A program made the translations under genes and the position numbers. A stretch of 64,000 nucleotides of DNA, from contig NBBA01000006.1 in NCBI GenBank assembly GCA_002794785.1, forward strand, positions 744,001-808,000, read 5' to 3'. The DNA is from Coniferiporia sulphurascens (taxonomy: Eukaryota; Basidiomycota; Agaricomycetes; Hymenochaetales; Hymenochaetaceae). The notes beneath the pieces were generated by a model, which made no database searches, was not told the origin of the DNA, and saw only the letters and a list, made by a program, of their open reading frames with translations. Positions 55,569 to 64,000 of the stretch are shown one piece after another (position 1 is the stretch's first letter; each line of letters opens with the position of its first letter).

Positions 55569-57315
55569 ACACCTTCTTGACCAGTAACCACCACCATTGA
55601 CTAGTGCAGGCAGCTAAAACTCCCCCATGTTGAACCCCAGTGGATACAGGAACACTCTACGTTCAACTCGACCACCCCTCCCACCCCCCTCATTGGCCAG
55701 GGCCGATGCCGACCGGGCTGCCAGAGCCGCCGCCAACTGGGCGGCTGCTGCCGCTACTGCTGCCACCTTACATGGCACGACCCCCACCCCCACCCACATA
55801 GACCCAGGCCTCCCAGAATCGTCCCCAGACACTCTTCGTCTCGCCCCATCCCCCGTCATCAGAGTCTCGAACACTGAGTTCACTTGTGTGTTCGAACACG
55901 TCAGCTGTCCCCCTTCAGCAGGGTCCAACCCCCCCGCCAGCTCCAACGAGTTCAGCAAGATGGAAGACATCCTCGAGAACCCGCACACACCTTTGCTGCC
56001 ACTCACCAACAAGCGCTCATCGGACAACCTATCCCCACACACCCCCTGACCTCGCCCACGCAACCAGTTCGAGCCGCACATGTCGGGCTTCATGTACTCC
56101 ATCTCCCGAGCGCTAGAGGACTTCGACCGGAAGACCCACTGCTACAGCCCTGCAGAGATTGACCGAGCAGCTGCTCAGTTTGTTGGCAACCTCCTTTGGA
56201 ACGTCCAACAGACCATTGCCGGCGTTTTCAGGGATGAGAAGGACCCCCAGTACATTGTCTCCCGCAACTTGGAGATGGCCTACAACATCACAAGGGGGGG
56301 GCGGAAGCCTCCCTGCCAGCGCCCTTCACCCCAGCCCACCCCCAACAGAGGACCTCGACCACCGCCCCACAACCCTCTGCCCCGACTAGGACCCCCGGAA
56401 CCGCTAACGTGTTACCTGATGTGGCTGTGCTGACAAACATTGTTAAACAGCTCTCCACAGAAGTCACATCCATCTCCTGACAGGTCTCAATGCTTGTCAA
56501 CCGGCCCGCGCCCCATGCCCCACCAGCCCAGAAGGCCCAGGCCCCCACCGCCACTGCCCAGACCGCCTCCACTGCGGCACCAACCTCCTATGCCCAGGTG
56601 GCGGCTGCCCCAGCCCCACCCACCGCCTCCAACCCCAACCCAGCAGCTCCAGCCCCAGGCACTGTCTTCATGATGGTGACCCACAAGAAAAAGAAGAAGC
56701 AGCAACAGGTCCCACCCCTGCCCCCAGTATACGCCAAGGACCCAACCCTGGTCCTCCTGCCGACCATTGCCATCAAAGCCAAAGTCCAGCTCCTGGCCAT
56801 GCACCTCACCACCACCGCCCATGAGTTCTTCTCTTCCCTCCCCACTGCTGACCAGGTCACGGTCTTGGCCTCCTCCTTCAATGTAAAGGGGAACCTCATG
56901 ACCTCCTTCGCCAAGCGCCCATCCTCTGCCACCCCGGCCACAGATACGATCATCGATCGGCATTCCATGGCCTTTGCTGCCCACATGCACGAAAAGAGTC
57001 TGTCCCTGGAGGTCGGCAAGATCCCCAGGATGTTCTCCTTCAACCCCATCCGAGTTCGCCCCCGGTCCACACTCCGCATCTCTATGGTGCCATGCAAGGA
57101 CTACCTCTTCGGCCAGAACGGCCACACCATCAACCAGAAGGCCCTCATGGCCGAAGTCCGGCACAACCCAACACTCTGCCTCCTCGACTTCATTGTCGAC
57201 CCCCACTTTGCCGCCACCGACAAGCACCTGCCGACCCTGGACAGGTGCCCCATGGCATTCTCCTTCTCTGACCCCGACAGATCCATCTGAGTGCAGCTTC
57301 TCAAGCACCTGTGGG

Positions 57316-57874
57316 TGTTAAGCTCAATGGTTACGTGATGATCGACATCGGTGCTTCCTGATCGTCGGGACGGGTTGTACGGCAATGGGGCTTCCTAGAT
57401 GTCATAAGTCGAAGATGATCGTCGATGAGGCTTCCTGATCGACGATGTGAACGTGGTAGGCTTCTGAGTGGAGTCGGGTTACAACAAAGAGACTGATGGC
57501 ATGACAGCATACAGTAGACTGGTGGTGGCAGATAATGGGCTTGTATGAACAAAGAGCACAAGCTTAGGGCTTGTGCTACTGAAGTTACATGCTTATATGC
57601 TACTCTATGTGTTTGCTACTGTAGCGACTTGGTTAGGTGTGTTTACCAGACTATGGAAGGTCATGGAAACTCAAGGAAGGCCTTGGTAATACAAGTACGG
57701 TGATCAGTAAGCAAAGCACGTCATGATGGTGCAATAAGGTGTCATCATGGCGTCTTATGGCGCAAGGTGAATAAGGATGAGTAAGGCAGAGAAATGGGGG
57801 AGTTGCGCTGACTGATGATGATGAAGGGGAAGTGAGTCAGCGCAGTAAGGGAAAAGTAAAGGAAAATTGTAACA
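57316..57874 (-). repeat. Ty3/gypsy solo LTR in LINE ORF1 (first)
   Basis: 559 bp, perfect duplication GTGGG (57311-57315 and 57875-57879). Confidence 0.95.
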
Positions 57875-58092
57875 GTGGGTGTGGATGTTCGGCACCTCCC
57901 TCTCCCTCTCGGTCCCACCCTTCTGCCCTAGCCTCACACAGTGCGAGTGCTGCCAGGGCCTAGGACACGGAACGAAAGGATGCTGAGCCCAGCCTTGTTG
58001 TGCCGAATGTGGAGGAGGTCACCTCTCCCACAACCATTGTAAGTCATGCGCACACTGTGCCACTGAAGCCATCAAGGGTGACCACTGCCCTC

Positions 58093-58655
58093 TGTTAAGC
58101 TCAATGGTTACATGGTGATCAATGTCAGGGCTTCCTGATCGTCGAGGCTGGTGTTATGGCAACAGGGCTTCCTAGATGTCGTAGATCAAAGGTGATCGTT
58201 GATGGGGCTTCCTGATCGACAATGTGGATGTGGTAGGCTTCTTTAGAAGAGTTGGGTTACAACGAAGTGCCAGATGATGAGATAGAGCACACAGAGGGCA
58301 CTGAGGTGCATATAATGGGCTTGTATGAACAAAGAGCACAAGCTTAGGACTTGTGCTACCAAAGTTACATGCTTATATGCTACTCTATGTGTTTACTACT
58401 GTAGGGTTGTTGTATAAGGTCATTTACATGGCTATGGAAAGTCATGGAAACCCAAGGAAGGTCTTGGTCATACAGGTGAAGGTATCAGTAAGCAAAGCAT
58501 GTCATGATGGTGTGATATAGCAACATCATGGCATCTTATGGTGTAATGTGAATGGGGATGAGTAAGGAAGAGAAATGGGGGAGTTGTGCTGACCAGTGAT
58601 GACGAAAGGGAAGTGAGTCAGTGCAATAAGGGAAGAGTAAAGGAAAATTGTAACA
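58093..58655 (-). repeat. Ty3/gypsy solo LTR in LINE ORF1 (second)
   Basis: 563 bp, perfect duplication CCCTC (58088-58092 and 58656-58660), only 213 bp beyond the first one's duplication and in the same orientation. Confidence 0.95.
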
Positions 58656-58787
58656 CCCTCACCCTCGCTACTGCAATAACTGCAAGGGCGACCACCCCAC
58701 CACCTACCCTCAGTGCCCCAAGAAACGGTGATACCGCCAGATTGAGGCCGCCATTGAAGGACCCAAAGATGAAACAATGGAGGATTC

Positions 58788-61700
58788 ATGAATAGAGACA
58801 TCTCTATTCTGCAGTGGAATGCCGCCCACTCCTTAGCCGCAGTCCATTCCCTCATCCCGATCCTTACCACTGACCCATTCCCACCCACTGTCATTTTGAT
58901 CCAGGAACCACCCTGGTACCAAATCAGCCTCCAGCCCTCCCTCACAGACCCCACCAGCAATCCAGTATTCAATGTCCCATCCCTCCCGGGATACACTGCT
59001 GTCCTCCCCCCGGCCACCCGACTGAGGGTTGTCACATACATATCCTGAGCCATCCCCTCTACTTCATGGTCTGTCCTTGGAGCCACATCCTCCGGCACCA
59101 ACATCCTCACCATCGAAATCCGGTCACACCTGATGATCCGCCTATGCAACTACTATGGGATGCATGCACTGGACTGCACCACCGCCACCCCCCTCTACCC
59201 TGGTGAGTTGTTTCTATTCACAATCCCACCGGCATCAGCCTCCACTCTACTTGTGGCCGGCGACTTCAACCATCGCCACCACTTGTGGTCCGAACTCCTT
59301 TCCTCACGGAAGGAGGACTTGAGGGTGCAACCCCTCGACGACTTCTTCCAGGAGCATGGCCTTGCGCCAGCCCACCTTCCGGACTCGGACTCACAGCCAG
59401 TCGACAATCGTTGGTGGTGCCCAATTGACATGATCTGGTCCCCCCCCACGATCAACCCCAACACAATCATGGATTTGGGCTCCTCAACCACCTCCTCACT
59501 GTCTGACCATGCCATCCTGCACTGGTCATTGCCCTTTCGGCCTCCACTCCCAGTCAGCAAAACCCGCCGGTTACTCCCGGCAGACAGGGAAGAATGGTCC
59601 GACATCGCCTTTCCATTACTCGAAACCGCCTTTTTACGCCCGGCGGACAACACCCTCACCCTCAATGAGAAAGCGCAGGCAGTGGTCAATTCTATGATCA
59701 CCGCCCTCACTCCGTTCACCAGGCTTGCAAAGCTGTCCAAGTCCGAAGTCCCCTGGTGGACTCCGACTTGCAAGTCGCTCCTCCAAGTGATCTCGACAGC
59801 CACCACCCCCCTTCAGCGATCAGCAGCCTGCCACACCTTCAAACGCGGTGTATGGGTGGCCAAAAGGCATTTCTATGCCGAACAAGCCGACCAAGCCGAT
59901 GCCTCCAACATTTGGAGCTGGGCCAAGCGCGGCCTGGGCAACCGACCTACTCCAATCCCCTCGCTCAAGAAGCGTGACAGCACCTTCACCCAATTGGACG
60001 ATGAGAAGGGTGAGCTTTTCCACACTACTTTCTTTTTGCCCCCCCCGCCCCACCAAGCGGCTGACACACCGCTGCCTCCACCCCAACCAGCTGCCCCACC
60101 CATACTCCTTGGAGCTCATGGGGGCACTGTCTGATACCTCCAACTTGTCAGCTCTGGGCCTCTTGGGGATAGGCTACCGCCCCTTAAAATGGGTGGTAGA
60201 CACCTACCCAGAAGAGATACTTGCCCTTTTCAATGACTGTCTGCGCATGGGGCACCACCCCAAGTGCTGGCAGGTGGCAAAAGTGGTAATGCTCCAGAAG
60301 CCAAACAAGAAGGATCCCTTCTCACTGAGATCCTATCGGCCAATTACCCTTGAGGAGACCCTAGGGAAACTCCTCGAAAAGATAATTGCTAACCAGCTCC
60401 AGTTCCTCACTAACATGAGAGACTGGCTGCCACCTAACCAATACAGGGGGCGTCAAGGACACTCCGTCTATGACACTGCCCAGCACCTCCTACAGATTGT
60501 GGAGTGAGCCCATGCCGAGGGCCATGTATGCTTGATCCTAGCAGTCGACATACATGGTTTCTTCGACTCGGTAAACCCGCAACTCCTCCACCGGCAACTT
60601 TTGGACCTCCAGTGCCCACCCGACATGGCGGACTGGTGCCTGTCCTTTATGATGGACCGGCAGGTCACCATCACCTTCAATGGCACCACCCTCCCAACTA
60701 CCCAAAAACCAGACCTCGGCACCCCTCAAGGATCCCTGGTATCCCTGATCCTCTTGACTATATTTGTGGGCATGGTCCTCTGGAAATTTCACCAAACTGG
60801 CACCACTGCCCTTGCATATGTCGATGACCACCTCCTTGTGTGTGTCGGACCCAGTGTGGCATCCAACTGCCAACAACTGTCCAATGCCTACCACCAACTC
60901 AACACCTACTTTGGTGCCATCAGTCTCAACATCGAAGCCGCCAAAACGGAGTGCCTACACTTCCACCCACCCTGATGACATACAGCTGCCTACACTGACT
61001 GGGACACCACTGGGGTTTGGGTCACCCCCACTATGCTTATCCGACCCTCCATCCCGCTCCGCTGGCTGGGAATATGGTGGGACCCCGCCCTCACATTCAA
61101 GGCCCACATGGAACGCATGCGATCCAAGGGCCTCTCCACTCTTGCCGCCCTCCACATTCTTGGCAACACTGAATGTGGAATCTCGGCCCTCCTCCTCCAT
61201 CGACTGTACACTGCCTGCATCCGCTCAGTTCTCACATGGGGCATGCCAGTATGGTATCATGGCCAACACCAAAAAACACTAGTAAACCATCTGCAGGCTG
61301 TACAAAATATGGCATGCAGATGGATTCTTGGCATCCACAAAGGCGCCTCCCCCTTTTCCACAAATTTTCTTTGCTCCCTCCCCCCTCTCTCTTACTATTT
61401 CGAATATGCTAAGACCCCCATTCTCTATGCCTCTGGCGCACCCCACACTCTGTCGGTAGAAAATGCTATTATAAAACCATAACTAACCATCCCTTTTCCA
61501 CTTCTCTGCAGGTCCGGGTCCCTCGGGTGCAACTGGTCCCTGCATACACTCATCCCCCATGGACAGATCCTCTGGCATTCATGACCAGAAGAGTTTCATT
61601 TGCCACTCCTATCACTCCGGTCAGTGAGGACACCTGCAAAGAATTTGTGGCTGCTGCCCACTCCCTGAGCACCCTCCCCCACCTCCAGGTGTTCACTGAT

Positions 61701-62468
61701 GGCTCCCGCATAGGTACAAACTCCGGATCAGCCATGTGTGCAATGAGTGGCCTCACCCGCCTCAAGTCTCGCCAGCTCGCCTCCCCCACCTGCGCCACAG
61801 CAACAGATGTGGAGATCTTCTCCCTCACCTCAGCACCGAGCTGGGCAGCCCACCACCTGTGGGAGCTCTTGCCTGTCGCATCTGACATCTTCTTTCTGTC
61901 AGATTCACTGACGGCACTCCACCTAATCCACACATGGGCACCAGTTCCAGGCACCCACCTCCTCCACCAATGGAAGGCAGGGGTCCAGACTCTATTGGAC
62001 TCATACCCAGATCTCTCCATTCATTTCATCTGGTGCCCAGGTCACTCTGACATCCCCAGGAATGAATGGGCAGACCATGAGGCAAAGTTTGCAACGAACC
62101 TACCCCCGTCCTCTCTTGCACCCTCCACCTCAGCACTAAAAGAGGCCGCCATCAACACACTCATGGAACGATGGTCCCTCTCTCTGGCCTGCCCACTCGC
62201 CTCGACAGCCGACAAATATCTAGCTGTCAATGGTATCCCGTCCTGCCGTCCCTGCAAGCTTATTATGCAAGCGGTTGACCACCCCCGCTGGGAGCTCTCT
62301 GCAGTCGCCCAGGTTCTCTGTCATGCCAGTCCCTATGGGGGTTACTGGCTGAGCTTTGACTCAGCCTACCAGTGCAGGCACGGCCTGATCTCGTACTGCA
62401 GATGGCACAACCACCCCCCTTGGCCGGCCCAGTCAACCACCCATATATTGGGTGGCTGTCGCACATTC
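58788..62468 (+). pseudogene. LINE ORF2: endonuclease, reverse transcriptase, RNase H
   Basis: Starts MNRDISILQWNAAHSL. The endonuclease (58788-59560) shows ILIQEPPW, VAGDFNHRHHLW, PIDMIWSP and SDHAILHW, which carry the AP-endonuclease catalytic Asn, Glu, Asp and His. RT (60220-60975) shows SYRPITLEETLGKLLEK, LAVDIHGFFDSVNP, LGTPQGSLVSLILL and AYVDDHLL. RNase H (61690-62090) shows FTDGSR, DVEIFSL, LSDSLTAL and WCPGHSDIPRNEWADHEAK. The C-terminal region ends THILGGCRTF at the gypsy LTR. Inactivating changes: TGA 59046, a frame change near 60010-60130, TGA 60505, TGA 60973 and a TAA near 61481. Confidence 0.92.
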
Positions 62469-63027
62469 TGTTACAATTTTCCTTTACTTTTCCTTATTGC
62501 ACTGACTCACTTCCCCTTCCTCATCATCAGTCAGTGCAACTCCCCCATTTCTCTACCTTACTCATCCTTATTCCGCCTTATGCCATAAGACGCCATGATG
62601 ACGCCTTATTGCACCATCATGACGTGCTTTGCTTACTGATCACCATACTTGTATTACCAAGGCATTCCTTGAGTTTCCATGACCTTCCATAGTCTGGTAA
62701 ACATACCTAACCAAGTCGCTATAGTAGCAAACACATAGAATAGCATATAAGCATGTAACTTCAGTAGCACAAGCCCTAAGCTTGTGCTCTTTGTTCATAC
62801 AAGCCCATTATCTGCTACCACCAGTCTACTGTGTGCCACTTGGCCATTAGTCGCTTTGTTGTAACCTGACTCGCTATAGAAGCCTACCGCGTCCACATCG
62901 CCGATCAGGAAGCCTCATCAATGATCACCTTCGACTTACGACATCTAGGAAGCCCCGTTGCCGTCCCACCAGTTCCGATGATCAGGAAGCCCTGACGTCG
63001 ATCACCGCATAACTGTTGAGCTTAACA
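62469..63027 (+). repeat. 5' LTR of a Ty3/gypsy element
   Basis: 559 bp, TGTTAC...CTTAACA. The left 5 bp are CATTC (62464-62468) and the right 5 bp CTAGC, so they do not match, as expected when the element continues to the right. No clear tRNA primer-binding site follows. It sits in the LINE C-terminal finger region. Confidence 0.85.
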
Positions 63028-63341
63028 CTAGCACAAGCTTTCCCAAATTTTTTTGCTGACGTATCCAACGTCCAAGCACCAACCCTTTGCCCAACCTGTC
63101 GAAACTAGCCATCCCGCAGCCCGTCTATCCCCTTATCGGAGGAACCTGGGACCACAACCTCAAGTGCTTTAAGAAAAAGCAACCCAACTCGAATGACTAC
63201 GACTACTACTCGTGGTTAGAAAACACCAACAGAGATTTCCAGTGGTTTAAAGCCAATGACACTGAAGACACCAGCAGTACATTCCTCCAGAACATACCCA
63301 ACTACCGCACGATTTTCCCGAAAACTCAGACACCACCACCA

Positions 63342-64000
63342 ATGTCGTCAACACCAGCACCAAAGGAGATTAACCTCGCTCATCCTAACACGTTTGATGG
63401 GGACCGCAAGTACGCTCGCCGCTTCCTATCCAGTTGCGAGGCCTACCTCCATATTAACCGACACATCTACACCACCAATGAGTTGAAGGTTAACTTCGTC
63501 CTCTCCTACATGCAAACAGGGACTGCTGGGGACTGGGCCATTAACCGAGAAACACTCACATCTGCCTTCGCCAAAGACCCAAATGGCAAGACACTAACTA
63601 CCATCGTTGGATATGGAACATGGGGCGATTTCAAGTGCGACTTCCGCAACATGTTCATCACTACAGATGATGTTGCCGAGGCATCCCAGGAAATCATGAC
63701 TCTCCAGCAAACGGGATCCGCGGACGACTACAATAGCCGTTTCCAATCTCTTGTCACACGAGCAGGGATGTTGGGAGACAACAACCTCATTCCCATCTAC
63801 GAGAAGGGTCTAAAGCACGGCCTTCTATCACGCGTCTTGGCCAGTTCCAAGGCACCGACCACCATCGAGGAATGGTACCGAGAGGCTTCCAAGCAGGACG
63901 CCGTATACCAGCGACTCAAGGCCCTCCGAGGCCCGGGACAACCTCCCATTAAACAAGAGAATCGTTTCCGAAATCTCAGAAACAATCAACAGCACAGGTC
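63342..64000 (+). CDS. Ty3/gypsy gag (capsid), partial
   Basis: ATG at 63342 (MSSTPAPKEINLAHPNTFDG) and open to the window end. The frame is also open upstream to a TGA near 63056 (CFKKKQPNSNDYDYYSW), without an ATG. Typical gag motifs: FDGDRKYARRFLSSCEAYL, MQTGTAGDWA, WGDFKCDFRNMF, ASQEIMTLQQTGSADDYNSR, YEKGLKHGL and TIEEWYREASKQDA. Capsid assembles the particles that package the element RNA. Zinc knuckle, protease and pol would lie beyond the window. No lesion is seen in the visible part, so this may be one of the youngest elements here. Confidence 0.88.
   Translation, partial: MSSTPAPKEINLAHPNTFDGDRKYARRFLSSCEAYLHINRHIYTTNELKVNFVLSYMQTGTAGDWAINRETLTSAFAKDPNGKTLTTIVGYGTWGDFKCDFRNMFITTDDVAEASQEIMTLQQTGSADDYNSRFQSLVTRAGMLGDNNLIPIYEKGLKHGLLSRVLASSKAPTTIEEWYREASKQDAVYQRLKALRGPGQPPIKQENRFRNLRNNQQHR

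Larger units (their letters stand above)
55627..58790 (+). pseudogene. LINE ORF1 (gag-like, CCHC knuckles), split by two LTRs
   Basis: Starts MLNPSGYRNTLRSTRPPLPP. An Ala-rich helix follows, then a TGA at 56047 and a shift. SYAQVAAAPAPPTA, KKKKKQQQVPPLPPVYAKDP, FFSSLPTADQVTVLASSFNV, FNPIRVRPRSTLRISMVPC and LDRCPMAFSFSDPDRSI form the RNA-binding domain. After the LTR at 57316, CQGLGHGTKGC and C.ECGGGHLSHNHCKSC form knuckles. After the second LTR at 58093, CNCKGDHPTTYPQCPKK completes the last one. A TGA near 58729 and another at 58790 end it. Confidence 0.85.
55569..62468 (+). mobile_element. Near full-length LINE (non-LTR retrotransposon), broken
   Basis: Starts with the leader CACCTTCTTGACCAGTAACC and includes ORF1 with zinc knuckles, then ORF2 with endonuclease, RT and RNase H. 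ORF1 is split by two gypsy solo LTRs. The 3' end is cut by a gypsy LTR at 62469. An RNase H after RT plus an AP-type endonuclease fits the Tad/I-like group seen in basidiomycetes; the exact clade is uncertain. GC-rich and CG-rich compared with the remnants at 40222-43324. Confidence 0.9.

Noticed and set aside
62464..63032. Solo-LTR call for the gypsy LTR at 62469
   Set aside because: Its flanks (CATTC, CTAGC) do not match and a gypsy gag follows, so it is better read as the 5' LTR of an element running off the window.

Overview
The window reads as a transposon-dense block from a basidiomycete fungus, most likely an Agaricomycete. The evidence is a KDZ-superfamily transposase of the mushroom type, many GT..AG introns of about 45-80 nt, fungal Ty1/copia and Ty3/gypsy elements, a RNase H-bearing LINE, and fragments of fungal housekeeping genes (VPS35, CAND1, RPL24, UFD4, P450, MFS). 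No rRNA gene, complete tRNA gene or CRISPR array was seen, and I found no clearly intact housekeeping gene.

Layout. 1-1623: 3' end of a Ty1/copia element with its LTR. 1624-7512: two hypothetical genes, a gypsy solo LTR, tandem repeats and an unassigned GC-rich stretch. 7513-28040: one host gene on the minus strand (C-terminal GATA-like zinc finger) split by a nested stack. An LTR-like element (A) sits in the gene, an 18.1-kb KDZ DNA transposon (9222-27327) sits in A, and a copia solo LTR (16811-17068) sits in a cargo gene of the KDZ element. The KDZ element has 2507-bp terminal inverted repeats, a plus-strand transposase and two minus-strand cargo genes. One cargo is an Spt5-like NGN/KOW protein and the other I do not recognise.

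28040-33340: a mosaic of intron-containing host gene fragments (VPS35, a tRNA-related repeat, RPL24 interrupted by a sugar-phosphate-type transporter, an MFS transporter C-terminus). 33868-37476: a second copia copy, internally deleted, hit by a gypsy solo LTR and full of TGA stops. 37482-38410: P450 and other fragments. 39035-43930: repeat E, TATAG-rich arrays and a head-to-head LINE pair. 44684-52461: a CAND1-VPS35 chimera, a second tRNA-related repeat, a PHD-finger gene split by a copia solo LTR, and a UFD4 HECT-ligase fragment. 53073-55568: an uninterrupted copy of element A beside a second copy of E. 55569-62468: a near full-length but broken LINE with two gypsy solo LTRs. 62469-64000: start of a Ty3/gypsy element (LTR, then gag).

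How it fits together. Target-site duplications and reading frames that resume across insertions allow much of the order of events to be read. The two most interesting objects are the KDZ element carrying an Spt5-like gene and the collection of captured, intron-retaining and partly chimeric host gene fragments. Exon limits are by eye. Family names come from recognised motifs, not from searches.
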